Positions 56,001 through 64,000 are shown, counted from the first letter of the stretch. The stretch: 64,000 nt of DNA from Liriodendron chinense (GCA_003013855.2 PVNU02001893.1:682001-746000); one strand, 5' to 3'. Numbers and translations: made by a program. Notes: generated from the letters alone by a model not told the origin.

Positions 56001-57438
56001 TACATTGCTGATGTTAGCAATCTGACGTGTCGTCTCTCAACTCCCTTAATGCAGAATAGTCTGATCTTAGCTCTGATACCAAGTAGAAGAAGATTAGATG
56101 ATTAGGGTGGAAGAAGAGGAGAGAAGAAAGGGAAGAAGAGGAGAGAGAGTGAGAGAGTTTTAGGGTGAATGTTGTGTGTATGTGCCACATGCCCACCACA
56201 CAAAGCTTTATTAGAATAAGCATATAGTACACTGTAGGGGAAGAGAAAAGATGTGCACATGCACTTACAATAAAAGAGCCACATACTAACACACATATAT
56301 ACTAATATTCTCTAGATGTTATTCCTGCATGTCGAGTTGAACTGTTGGCTCTCCATTTTCTGATGGTGTGCACCACCTGATCAGCAGAACGGCCTGATTT
56401 TTGTCCCAGGTGATCTTCATGGTGCAACTTACTGTTTGCATGGTACTGATTTCTACACAAGTGGCATGTTGGCAGGAAAGATGGCTGAGTACCACAAGTC
56501 GTGGTACCTTGCCTGCATTCTAGCAGTTCTCTTTTTTTAGAAGGTAAGGTTTGTATGTTCTGTCTGCTGGTGTAACTTTTTCATTTAATAAACCAGTGGC
56601 GACATCATCCACCTTTGCCACACACACACAAAAAAAAAAAAAGAAGAAGAAGAAAATAATGATCAAGGAAAAAGATTTTCCCTTGTTAAGATGACCAAAA
56701 TGCTTTTCTTGTGCTGTTTCCATTACATCTCCTGGTTTATATACAAACCCAGTCCTCACTTTAGTATTTTGGGTGTCCTGGTGACAGTTGATAAATTAGA
56801 AAGTATCGTCCTCATGATATAATACTTCTATTTATATCCATTTGACATATTGCATTCTTAAACTGCCGAAGTAGTTTATTCATCTATGTACTTGGTGCTT
56901 GGAAGCACATGTTTGTGTGTTGAGAAATGCTAAAGCGATTTGCATGAGATGAGATTGGAGAGGCAATTCATAGAACATGTGTCGATGTGGTGCACATGTG
57001 AGAGGTCTGGGCCAGTCATCTGGTGGGGTGCACTGTGACCAGGCAGGCCCCTCTTTAGGTGGGCTACATGCATATGTGAAAAATGGACAGTTTAATGTAA
57101 TGTGGCTCAGCTGATAAATTTATGTGCAGGGTGTGTTGGTGGTGTGGCCCACCTGACGATGGTCATGTACCTCGCACATGTGGCGCATGTCGCCTCTTCA
57201 ATATTCCTCGGGTGAATCACCCTATAATTTATCTTGTTTCATTATTCTGTTTATGTACCTAAATATTTCTGTTTATGTTGAAGGAAAATATGTCAATGGA
57301 ACGACGGTAATTGTTGATGGAGGACTTTGGCTAAGCCAACCCCGCCATTTGCCAAAGGAGGAAGTGAAAGCGCTCTCTCGGGTTGTGGAGAAGCGGTCGA
57401 GAACAGCGCCGGCTGGTCTTCCGACCAGCAAACTGTAA
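37405..57438 (+). CDS. SDRB: Peroxisomal 2,4-dienoyl-CoA reductase (whole gene, 5 exons)
   Basis: Joining 37405-37590, 45897-46056, 48115-48284, 49557-49779 and 57284-57438 gives 894 nt: 297 residues and TAA. The enzyme uses NADPH to reduce 2,4-dienoyl-CoA in peroxisomes, so that unsaturated fatty acids with even-numbered double bonds can finish beta-oxidation. Seen: Rossmann motif TGGGSGIG at residues 18-25, NGAAGN at 95-100, SGG-IILNISATL around 145-157, HVSAAK ending at Lys172, and IAPGPI at 197-202. Four residues before Lys172, where classical SDRs have Tyr, it reads Val; peroxisomal reductases of this family also lack that Tyr and are reported to use an Asp instead (Asp118 or Asp120 here). 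The C-terminal SKL is a PTS1 signal. Length and sequence match Arabidopsis SDRB as I remember it. All junctions keep the frame; it appears functional. Confidence 0.95.
37895..38258. mobile_element. Fold-back MITE in intron 1, GGGCCCAC family
   Basis: Left GTGGGCCCCACCGTGATGTA, CATTTTAGGGCATGAGC, AATGAGGCAGATCC; right CCTAATATGAGCAGGCG and GGTGGGTCCCACAGAG. An extra inverted piece in the middle (GGACGGCGTGGATAGAACAC) suggests a nested or rearranged copy. Confidence 0.75.
38592..38945 (-). mobile_element. Probable LINE 3' remnant
   Basis: Its + strand start (TTTTTTTGAAAGATAACAAT, CACTTTATTAAAAAAGC) resembles the tail of the LINE at 51920 (GATAATTTCATTAGAAGG). A minus-strand frame of 81 codons follows, not identified. 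Confidence 0.4.
39130..39495 (+). mobile_element. 5'-truncated LINE, C-terminal end
   Basis: The + strand reads GLKGINN/CCIWIERNKQCFRNQEG, like the C-terminal end of plant L1 ORF2. Then comes a T/C-rich 3' region, the word TTCAGCCTCTGACG...ATATTGCATC and an A run (39480-39489). The same tail is seen at 44118-44166. Only the 3' end was inserted. Confidence 0.65.
39916..40353 (+). mobile_element. TRIM-like terminal-repeat element
   Basis: Two repeats of about 190-200 bp (39916-about 40115 and about 40150-40353) share GAAGTGGGGYGGCTCACGAA, GGCTATAAGATAAAAGGATA and CATCAGCTTTGGAGCTTTTG. Between them lies TGGTATCAGAGC (40117-40128), the exact initiator tRNA-Met primer site. GTTAG flanks the unit on both sides (39911-39915 and 40354-40358). 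It is very short (438 bp) and has no genes, so its movement would depend on another element. Confidence 0.8.
40117..40128 (+). other. Primer-binding site of the TRIM
   Basis: TGGTATCAGAGC, complementary to the 3' end of plant initiator tRNA-Met, right after the first terminal repeat. Confidence 0.8.
40482..40702. repeat. Poly-G, ATG/TTG and GT simple repeats, possible SINE tail
   Basis: A run of about 16 G lies at 40481-40496, GATGATGATGATGA at about 40593, TTGTTGTTG at about 40628 and a GT run of about 20 units at 40661-40700. The word CAACCCCAAATAGTTAGGAC before them resembles the 3' end of some plant SINEs (a similar word is at 51853). No A and B boxes were found. Confidence 0.6.
40741..41620. 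repeat. TATCG-rich degenerate repeat
   Basis: ATCGCCAATGTATCGATAT-like words recur, with a 71-bp tandem duplication (ACTGTGTAAATTCCA at about 40944 and 41015). GCGATACCGATAACACT occurs twice near 40832 and 40851. The origin is unclear; such GCGATA words are frequent in some plant MITEs. Confidence 0.55.
42741..43566. mobile_element. hAT-type MITE inside the LINE
   Basis: The ends are inverted: CAGTGTTTCAAATAGCGCTT and, reversed, CAGTGTTTTAAATAGCAGTA, followed by many GTAGCGTA words on both sides. The 8-bp flanks GTCGCAGC (42733-42740) and GTTGCGGC (43567-43574) match at six positions and restore the LINE frame when joined. An 8-bp duplication indicates hAT. The AT-rich middle is non-coding. 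Confidence 0.85.
44018..44085 (+). repeat. CT dinucleotide run
   Basis: About 34 CT units in the 3' region of the LINE. Confidence 0.97.
44167..45040. other. Intron 1, nothing recognised
   Basis: No repeat end and no coding likeness are visible. Confidence 0.4.
45049..45619. mobile_element. hAT-type MITE with perfect 8-bp duplication
   Basis: It starts TAGGGATGCAAATTGGTCAG and, reversed, ends TAGGGCTGTAGATGGGTCAG. ATTGCATG flanks it at 45041-45048 and 45620-45627, a perfect 8-bp target duplication. The body is GGGTC/GACCC-rich. The same ends appear at 9555 and, as TAGGGGTGGCAATGG reversed, at about 62911-62925. Confidence 0.92.
45897..46056 (+). CDS. SDRB: SDRB exon 2 (residues 63-115)
   Basis: Acceptor TTGCAG/GCC. 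It encodes LEGDVRKQEDA (the conserved Asp that contacts the adenine), the helix VVEATVKHFGRLD and the NGAAGNF strand end, then EDLSPNGFRT. Donor ACAG/GTATTG. The last base G starts the codon for Val116; intron phase 1. Confidence 0.95.
46057..48114 (+). other. SDRB intron 2 (2.1 kb)
   Basis: It ends TTTTCAG/T. No transposon structure was recognised; it is AT-rich with plain intron composition. Confidence 0.8.
48115..48284 (+). CDS. SDRB: SDRB exon 3 (residues 116-172)
   Basis: It encodes VLDIDSVGTFTMC, a Gly/Lys-rich loop (GGPGKGTSSGG), the strand IILNISATL and the catalytic-side segment YQIHVSAAK with Lys172. The Asp residues at 118 and 120 are candidates for the acid that replaces the usual Tyr. 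Donor AAAG/GTATGT is strong; intron phase 0. Confidence 0.95.
48285..49556 (+). other. SDRB intron 3 (1.3 kb)
   Basis: It ends CAACAG/G. A T run lies at about 49076-49091. Nothing else is recognised. Confidence 0.8.
49557..49779 (+). CDS. SDRB: SDRB exon 4 (residues 173-246)
   Basis: It begins AAVDSITRSLALEWG, the helix after the catalytic Lys, then DIRVNGIAPGPI, the cofactor-binding PG motif. The substrate-loop part SKLAPGEIMNKS follows, then VGEKWDIAMAALYLACDA. Donor GCAG/GTTAGT; intron phase 1. Confidence 0.95.
50095..50865. mobile_element. Probable hAT-type MITE in intron 4
   Basis: The ends CAATGTTTTCAGTATC and, reversed, CAATGTTTTCAACATCG are inverted. GATAT/ATATC words (CGATATA, TGCGATACA) recur near both ends. 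The flanks (T)GGGGCCC and GTTGGGCC are similar with a one-base offset, so a target duplication of 8 bp is only suggested. Confidence 0.6.
51920..53110 (-). mobile_element. Truncated L1-type LINE on the minus strand
   Basis: The minus strand reads ORF2 C-terminus: GLPLCIGKPARH, LNNASMSNLPVYF, FIRKMEGLF, GRIRRETQ (53050-52770), a linker with DKSGKFSAKSLY (52560), and the zinc-binding domain TVDNLRKRNMVLPNACLLC, VNHLFLHYPFAREVW (52446-52330). The + strand T run at 51921-51938 is the poly(A) tail. Frameshifts separate the parts. Confidence 0.8.
54014..54246 (-). repeat. 3' LTR of the young copia derivative
   Basis: On the minus strand it begins TCTAGAGAATATTAGT after a TTGAGGGGGAG polypurine tract (54247-54257). 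Confidence 0.9.
54254..55027 (-). pseudogene. Copia RNase H of the derivative
   Basis: Open for 257 codons. It holds the RT-RNase H linker (CKPATTPMD, YLTITRPDLSFAVGVVSQF), then RNase H with GYSDADCAGS (Asp), SSAEAEYRAM (Glu), LHCDNQAAIHIA (Asp) and KHIEVDCHFI. The frame is intact, but it is cut from RT by a stop at about 55074, so no complete enzyme is made. It ends near the polypurine tract. Confidence 0.88.
55073..55260 (-). pseudogene. Copia RT end with YVDD
   Basis: Reads MILIVYVDDIVLSGSD and FEIKDLGPLRYFLG, the catalytic Asp pair and following palm part. The fingers and N-terminal RT are missing: immediately upstream is gag sequence, so a deletion joins the two near 55230-55260. A TAA at about 55074 (where a Lys codon is expected) closes the frame. 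Confidence 0.85.
55261..55548 (-). pseudogene. Copia gag N-terminus of the derivative
   Basis: From an ATG near 55548 (MGDKRQSHLGMG): ITSIKLNGNNYLQWAQSVKV, then a TAG near 55351, then in frame WLLNTMDSLVSH and SAKGIWDSL. This is the usual start of copia Gag (UBN2-type). It is truncated by the deletion joint to RT. Confidence 0.8.
56070..56081 (-). other. Primer-binding site of the young copia derivative
   Basis: Minus-strand TGGTATCAGAGC, exact for initiator tRNA-Met, next to the 5' LTR. Confidence 0.88.
56082..56316 (-). repeat. 5' LTR of the young copia derivative
   Basis: Nearly identical to 54014-54246; its minus-strand 3' end is followed by the primer-binding site. Confidence 0.9.
57284..57438 (+). 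CDS. SDRB: SDRB exon 5 (residues 247-297)
   Basis: It encodes GKYVNGTTVIVDGGLWL, the last SDR strand, then a C-terminal tail rich in Lys/Arg ending in TSKL. The last three residues SKL are a canonical PTS1 peroxisome signal, so the import signal sits on an exon that is 7.5 kb from the previous one. TAA at 57436-57438. No convincing AATAAA follows within 200 bp; ATAAATCAATAA at about 57540 is a weak candidate. Confidence 0.95.
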
Positions 57439-57874
57439 TATGATGTGTTGGAATTTATGATTTTTTATTATTGGATCTGATAGCCATTGACTGGGAATCC
57501 TCAGTTTCTTCCGAGTCAGGCCTTGGAAGGGATAATGATGATAAATCAATAACGTTTCTCTTCTTTTTGAAATTTTTTCTGTATTTGCTACAGTGTTGAA
57601 GGGTGGACCTGACAATAATGTGTCCCTAATCATCAATGTGCAGGCGCAAAATGGGCCCCCTTTGCTGGACCTCTATAGTTAGACTCTGCTCCAAATTCAG
57701 CTGGTTTTGAGATGATTCGACTTGAGCCAGACTTGGGTGAACCAACCTGACTCAGCGGTTTTGAGATGAGCCGAGTTGGCTCAAAACTCATCCAAATCGA
57801 CCCAACTTACCACATTTTGAGAGTCAACAAGGAAACTCAATTGTGATTCGAGTCAACCGATCTTGCAAGGCTTA

Positions 57875-58217
57875 GGGATCGTTTGGATGCTTGTAAGTGG
57901 ACCAAGTTGTAAATGATTTGGAAATCATTTACACTGTTTGGATGGCTTTTTTGCCTGTAAATTTACAGGCTGTAAATGATTTACATCATTTACCTCCCAT
58001 CTCATTTACAGACACAAAGTTTGGATTTCATTTACAAGCTCTTCATTTACAGCCTAACAACTATAAATGGAAAGATTGCCTTACAAGACATAAATAAAGT
58101 ATAAGCTATCCAAGCACAGACAATCGTTTACAGCGTAAAGCCAAACAGGACAGGCTGTAAATAATACCCATAAATCATTTCCAACTTAAAGCCATTTACA
58201 AGCATCCAAACTACCCC
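57875..58217. mobile_element. PIF/Harbinger (Tourist-like) MITE downstream of SDRB
   Basis: The ends are GGGATCGTTTGGATGCTTGT and, reversed, GGGGTAGTTTGGATGCTTGT. TTA flanks both sides (57872-57874 and 58218-58220), the 3-bp duplication of this superfamily. The body has many GTAAATGATTTACA palindromes. It starts about 440 bp after the stop codon. Confidence 0.88.
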
Positions 58218-58220
58218 TTA

Positions 58221-60257
58221 TGGTGATTTGAGTTGAGTCACTCACCTGGTGAACTTTTAGAATTAGAATGGCTATTATGATGCACATCATGAGAAACGAC
58301 ATGTGCCAGTGTCATGGATGGTGAGAGTTCTGCGACGAAAGTTGTTGACAGATAAACCGATACTGAGAATCATATTGAAAGTTCTTTAATAATCTATTTT
58401 AATGAAAAAGTTTCGCAATTAGACGTCCTCAAGCGGCTCGGTGGGAAGAATTTCAATTTTATAAATAAACAAAAGTGTAAAGTGAATTTTTTGGTAAATC
58501 AATAACTACTTTTCTCTACATAGAAAGTTCTTTATTTATAAATAAACTTAATTAAGAAGCCTATTAGAACCAATAGATAGTTTAAACCCACTAGTCATGT
58601 GATGGACGATGCATAGTTCAAATGATAATCTTTCTAAAGTGTGATTACTTTGCATGTCTTTCGCTCCTATCTGATGGAAAAAGGGATTTTAAAAAAGGAA
58701 AGGATTAAAGAAAAAGGGGGTTTATACTCACGAGCGACGATCTGACAGAGAAACAAGAGGCATAGCAGCTACGTGGTGTCATAGAACATCTTCTTGGTAA
58801 ATTAATCTAAACCACTCATTATTTATTCCGACTTCTAATTTTAGTAATCTATTTTAATGAAATATTGAAAATGACAAAATATATTTCATACTTCCGTCAT
58901 AACCATGTGCATGCCTAGAAAATCACCCATAAGTTGCTTATAAAGAGTTGGAATTTTATAATCTTAGGCATGTTGGAAAAGTAACTTAATAGAATTTCAA
59001 ATGAATTTAAGGTTCTTTCAACATCATTTGATACCTCAAAAGTGAGCTCAAATAAAGTAACAAAAATATCACATCTAAATAAATAAAAGTAAGAAAAAAT
59101 CTCTCCAAAAGAAGTTAACATGAGATGAGAGTTGTGGGAGACATGACTATTTATGTAGGGCTCACGATAGTGACCTACTCTTCACATATCAACACACGAT
59201 TCATTGAGAATGTGAACCTTTCAATGGTCCGATTCTGCATATTAAAATGGACATTGAAGATTTTCTGAGTTCATATGCTACTTGCATTGAAAGGACACAC
59301 TTAGTTGGAACTTACAGCCTCGAGTAAGAAAACATAGGTAACCAGCGGACCGTTGTTCGTAGTATTTTCTTTTCCTCCTACATATGTACCTTATAGTAGT
59401 TTTAAAACATGAAAACGCAACTCGATAGGAAACCCAATTGAGTACTTGAAAAGTCAAATGAAAAACTTGTTCTGTTTTTTCTTTTTTTTTCTTTTTTTTT
59501 TATAGTAATATTTAATATGTAAAATCTTGTATAGTTGTGTCGTGTCGAATCAAGTTTTATTGAGTTTTGTCAACTTTTGTATTTATTTATTTAATTTTTG
59601 AGTTAAGTTTGGTTTTTCTCGAGTTTTTACCAGTCATGACCCGATCGAGTTTCTCTCAGAGCGTTAGTGAGATATGGTTGAGTGAAGTTCTTTCAAGTTT
59701 TCAAACTATGGTTTAATCTCAATGTAATTATTTCTAATATTTACTACTAGTTTAAATATTTTTCATTTTAATTATTAAATACCGAGTGAAATAAGACTCG
59801 TTTGAGTCTCCATGTTGACCCAAATGAGTTTTCAAGGTGGTTTATTTATTTATTATTCTTTAAGGGCTATTTTGGATGGATCGTTTGAACCCAGCTATTG
59901 TTCCTAATCATATGACTTTTTTTTATATTCGTCGCAATATCTTGGCTAAAACCCACAAATGGGTCAGCAGTCTGAATGGCACAACAAAGATTGCTTTATA
60001 TACTTAGCTGTAGAGGCTATAAAACGGCTCATGAGTCAAATAAGAGCTAAACATTACTAGCTGAGTTGTCTCAATACCCCTTTTAGCTGAAACTAGATAA
60101 AGCTGGAAGAAAAGAGGAATAAAAAAACTAACTTCCAAATACATTGATTGGTTTTTGCAGGACATTTTCAAAGCCAACCTAAAAGCGGTAGAAAGCAAAA
60201 CCAGACCAACAATGCAGTTCAAGATGTCCATCCATTTTTCATGTAAATTCTTCACAA
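58221..60257. other. Intergenic, nothing recognised
   Basis: AT-rich, with T runs near 59480-59500. No frame with family likeness was seen. Confidence 0.45.
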
Positions 60258-60436
60258 GTTAAAACCCACATGTACCAACCGTTGGATCGGCCCGATTTGA
60301 TGTGGCTGATTCCTGGTTGACTCGTTATCTTCGTGTGAAGTGTTCACAAGATAAAACCCGAATGTACCAACCGTTGGATCAGCCTGATTTGAGGCGGCTG
60401 ATTCCTGGTTGACTCGTTGACTCAGCCGACTCAGTG
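60258..60436. repeat. 92-bp tandem duplication
   Basis: TGTACCAACCGTTGGATC occurs at about 60271 and 60363, with GGCTGATTCCTGGTTGACTC in both units. Confidence 0.85.
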
Positions 60437-60477
60437 ATGCCTCTGATCATCCTTGAACTAGAACTAACCTACAAAAA

Positions 60478-61400
60478 GATGTATAGGGACCACCGTGATG
60501 TGCGCACGATATCCAACTCGTCCATCATGTGCGCCCCCTCAAATTCTCCTAAGCTCCAAAAAATCAGGCGAACCCAACACTACGGTGGGCTGCACCACAC
60601 AGGAACCAGTGGGTCAGGGATTGCCACCATTAAAAACCTTTCAGATGTTTTGTGGGGCACATTGATTTTGTATATACCATCCAATTCATTCAGAAGATGC
60701 ATCCCACCAGAATGAGTGGACATGACAAAAATCAGGTCATTTCAAAACTCGAGTGGGCCACACAACATGATTTTAGAGGTTTTGGGCATGATTTTTAATG
60801 ATGTGGCCCTGCTGGGTTTTGGATCAGCCTAATTTTTATCAGTGCCAAAGAGAACAAGAGGGGCCAACCTGATGGACTGATTGGATGTCCTTCACACATC
60901 ACGATTTGGTCATCTAATTAACTTCCTTCCTTAATGGAAGGAGAAAGAGGTTGAAATCAACCTAAAAGCTATGTGTGGGCCCCACTGTGATGTTTGCATG
61001 ACATCCAACTCATCCATCATGTGCACCCCCTCATCTTCTCGAAGGCACCCAAAAATCAGGCCAACCCAAAACTCAGGCTGGCCACGCCACAGGGAACAGT
61101 TTTCCCCCCATGATGCCAACCATTAAAAAAAAAATTACGTTGTATTTGGTACACGCCATCCAATCCATTCAAAAGATGCATCCCACCAGAGTGAGTGGAC
61201 ACTTAAAAAATCAGGCCATTACCAAACTCAGGTGGGCCACGCCAAGAAATTTTAGACGTTTTAGGTATGATTTTAGATACTTTGGCACGCCAGAGTTTTA
61301 GATCGACCGGATTTCTGGGTCCCAAGGAGAACATGAGGGGGACCACTTGAATCCGAGCTTGACCCGTCTTTTTGGGCAGACTGGCTCGAGTGGGTCGGAC
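60478..61400. repeat. Two neighbouring direct copies of a GGGCCCAC-family variant
   Basis: Copy 1 (60478-60900) and copy 2 (60968-61400) lie about 490 bp apart in the same orientation. They share ATCCAACTC-TCCATCATGTG, AAAATCAGGC-AACCCAA, CATTAAAAA, AGATGCATCCCACCAGA and GTGAGTGGACA. They look like fold-back MITE copies of a distinct subfamily. Confidence 0.75.
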
Positions 61401-61711
61401 CACAACATGGTTTTATGACTTGGACCTATCCCATACGACTCCTTTCAGATGACTTGGACTCAGTTAGACCCGAATTTCGACACCCCGAGTAACCCCCAGT
61501 CAGCTGAGTTGCGACTCACTTGAGACTGGAGTACAGTCGATCTGAGCCGACGAGTCTTTTAACCATAGTACAATGCAGTTACTATTTCGACCGTCTATCT
61601 TTCTTGTGCCATTTGATGGCCCATTGGGCCTTGAATTTTAGCGTCGCTTTGACCATAAATACAACGGTGAAACAAATCAAAATGATCCACACTAGACTAG
61701 CTCTTGTGTGG

Positions 61712-62425
61712 AGGTTTGTTTGGATGTTTATAAAGTTTTTAAGTTGTAAATACTTCATACCCGTAAAACTCGTTTTAAGTTATTTATATGCTATTCTATT
61801 TAGCTTTTAAGTAAAGTAAACAAATTATTCGTTTGCATATAACTCTTAGATTGTTTACAATACATAAAGTAGTTATTCACAGCACATAGAGCTTAGGGCT
61901 ATAAATCCAATCAAAATCGGCAAATCACAAAATGACTTGATTTATTTTAAGGCCCTAGGAGAGTATCAAAGCACACAACATGGTTTGGATGTCCTCCACC
62001 CATCACAATGGCCCCCCAATGCAATCTGAATTTTTTTAATGGTGAACGTCTAATCCTTCCCTCTCATGTGTGGTCCATTTGATGATCAATCAAATTGATT
62101 TTTTGGTGCCATAAGAGAGTATCAAGGAAAGCACATAATGAACAAATTGGATGCACCACATATATTATGGCGGGCCCCACACATCACAAGTATATATCAA
62201 TTATTATATTCTATTATGTATAATGCCTTTTTAGTTATAAAGACTTTACTTGAAATATGAAACATAACTTTTGTTAGGTTTCATATTACAACTAAAGGAT
62301 GTGATATGTTTTATAACTTATAAGCCTTTACATGCAAATATAAGCATTTAAAACAATACTCGCAGTATGATTAATTATAATCCCTTTACAACTAAAGGAT
62401 TTTATAGTCATCCAAATGACCCTTA
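61712..62425. mobile_element. Degenerate Harbinger-like MITE
   Basis: Left GTTTGTTTGGATGTTTATAA and right, reversed, AAGGGTCATTTGGATGACTA resemble the ends of 57875-58217. A TTA follows on the right only. A GGGCCCAC-like insertion (ATTATGGCGGGCCCCACAC) lies inside at about 62165. Confidence 0.5.
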
Positions 62426-62759
62426 GATTAGAACCATATAAAAAATGGTGGTTGCTACTCAATTCATGCACAGTACACTTGTGTGGCAATTTGACCGTTT
62501 GGATCTCTGGCCTAATTTGTCCCTTGCTTGGTTGCTAGATGCTAAATATATTATAATATAATATATAATATGCTTATATTCTGTATTATAATATAATACA
62601 ATTGCAAAATGGCTAAACAAATTTATTATGATGGTTGTAATTAAAATTATAATAAGGGTTTGATTTTATAGTAACTAAGAGCTCTAAATATGTTTTAGAT
62701 ATTTTTTATATTTTATATACAAAATGAATATTTTTTTATTTTTTATATTTTTATTAAAT

Positions 62760-62925
62760 AGTTATATGAATTAGATTTGGGTTGACTCATAGATAGATGG
62801 GTCGGGTTGTGATTAATATTTTTAACCTGTTTAATAAATATATTAGGTTTAAATTGGACTCATCCTAACTATGATCCGAATCTATCCCTATTTGAACCCA
62901 ACCTAACTAATCCATTGCCACCCCT
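62760..62925. mobile_element. hAT-like MITE right end
   Basis: It ends CCATTGCCACCCCTA; reversed, this is the TAGGGGTGGCAATGG terminal type. GGGTCGGGTT words occur inside. No left end was found. Confidence 0.5.
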
Positions 62926-64000
62926 ATGTCCCTAAGGAAAAGAATATTTATCTAGTTCACTTTGCTCTGTTGTGGCATAGGATCAAGCATATATGTTGTC
63001 ACTCTCAACGGTCCTTTCAACCTAATATTTTGATGGATGATGGCCTACATACCACAAATATCCAAACTCACTTTATGCTACTTGTGAGTTCACTATCATG
63101 AATATACGTTGATACGAGTAGATGATGATCTTGGAACTTGCTTGAGGCTCTAAAGTGCCTTTTTGAGTTCGTACACTAAGGAATCTTGGCCATTATTTAT
63201 GTAACTAATGGATTGTTCAATATAAACTCTTGATGATTATTTGGACCCAATACTTAATGGCCACTTGATGGCTCATACACCAAAAGATTCAAACTTGCTT
63301 TATGTCACTTGTGAAACTCATTATCACGAATATATGACTCAATGAGAGTGTATCATACTCTTGAAGGTCGTTTGAGGCCATCGAGCCCCTTTTTTTAGTC
63401 AGTATACCAAGTGATCTTACCTCTTCTTTATGTCACAATGGGCTACTCACTATAAACTTTTTCCAATAATGTCATTTACAAATACTGATTTTACATTCAT
63501 TTAATGGAATTTTCATTGTTTTTATATTGTCAAAGCAATCAATAATTTAGTTTGATTCATTCGAGCAACATGACCAAATATCTCATGATGGTCAATATTG
63601 AGTTCTTCTTTATAGCCTTTCACTATTATCCTTGCTTTGTGTCGATTAATGGACTCATTTGTCTTACACTTGGCCTTACTTACATCCTCTTCACATAAAT
63701 TGCTTTGTGATATTCTGAAAGCTTAGTTAACTCTCACGTGTCATTTTTCTGAAAATTTAAAATTTCTCATTTTTCTTCTTTATTGCTTCTTGAGACTTAA
63801 GATGATCACAATTTATGAATAACATAGTTAATTGAATTGTTATCATCATCAATATTATTATCATGAGCTATTTAAAAAGTTTTTTAGATTTTCAGGCTTT
63901 TTTTTTATGTTAAGATATGTGAATAACAAAGAAAAATATTTAGTCTTTTTTTTTTTAACTTTATGTTTTTTTTTTTTTTTTTTATGTCTCACAATCAAAG
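62926..64000. other. Intergenic, nothing recognised
   Basis: AT-rich. CTTTATG-CACTTGTGA and ATCACGAATATA-type words recur at about 63070-63110 and 63300-63330, suggesting an old duplication of about 230 bp. T runs lie near the right edge. No gene is visible. Confidence 0.4.

Larger units (their letters stand above)
54014..56316 (-). mobile_element. Young copia deletion derivative in intron 4
   Basis: LTRs of 233 and 235 bp (54014-54246, 56082-56316) are nearly identical, differing by about five small changes, so the insertion is recent. The flanks GGTTA (54009-54013) and TGTTA (56317-56321) match at four of five bases. Inside are only gag N-terminus, RT end and RNase H; gag C-terminus, protease, integrase and most of RT are deleted. 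It lies antisense to SDRB. Confidence 0.9.
49780..57283 (+). other. SDRB intron 4 (7.5 kb, transposon-filled)
   Basis: It contains a MITE, a minus-strand LINE and a young copia derivative, listed separately. It ends TGTTGAAG/G, an AAG acceptor. The stretches 51000-51900, 53120-54000 and 56330-57280 show nothing recognised apart from family words such as GGCCCACC. Confidence 0.85.

Noticed and set aside
1..64000. rRNA, tRNA, organelle insertions and telomere repeats
   Set aside because: None recognised by eye on either strand. A tRNAscan or organelle alignment would be decisive but could not be run.

Overview
This is nuclear DNA from a flowering plant. The evidence is one spliced plant gene with GT-AG introns, plant LTR retrotransposons of both the Ty3/gypsy Tat type and the Ty1/copia type, a Mutator-like transposase, L1-type LINE remnants, and hAT and PIF/Harbinger MITEs. 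Many copies of a fold-back repeat carry a GGGCCCACCATGATGTAT-like end and a TCATTTTAGGGCATG-like core. I associate that repeat with magnoliid genomes such as Magnoliaceae and Lauraceae, but this is recall, not a search result. Nothing bacterial or organellar is visible.

The window holds one host gene: a peroxisomal 2,4-dienoyl-CoA reductase of the SDR superfamily, the counterpart of Arabidopsis SDRB. It lies on the + strand from 37405 to 57438. Five exons of 186, 160, 170, 223 and 155 nt give an uninterrupted 297-residue protein ending in the peroxisomal signal SKL. About 19.1 kb of the 20 kb gene is intron, mostly transposon.

Region by region: 1-9250 has two inverted, diverged copies of one Tat-lineage gypsy family. 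Copy A is on the minus strand with LTR and primer-binding site, and its pol frame runs off the left edge. Copy B is on the plus strand and has two RNase H domains and a decayed antisense coiled-coil frame. 9250-12476 holds hAT-like GGGTC-rich sequence and small repeats. 12477-15599 is a very large LTR abutting a decayed MULE (15600-18520). 18869-19510 is a 20-bp minisatellite. 21047-27187 is an old copia element with a nested solo LTR. 28711-31337 is a solo LTR of the same family as 12477-15599, in opposite orientation and with a perfect 5-bp duplication. 31340-36080 is minisatellites and fold-back MITEs. 36080-37404 is the gene's upstream region. Introns 1 and 4 hold LINEs, a TRIM, hAT MITEs and a young deletion-derivative copia element. 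57439-64000 is intergenic with MITEs and no gene.

The transposons show layered insertion: solo LTR in copia, MITE in LINE, large LTR against MULE. I found no undescribed gene system. The most interesting points are the oversized but intact gene, the MULE transposase with four 41-residue repeats, the paired giant LTRs with matching promoter layout, and the minisatellites that seem to have grown from transposon ends.
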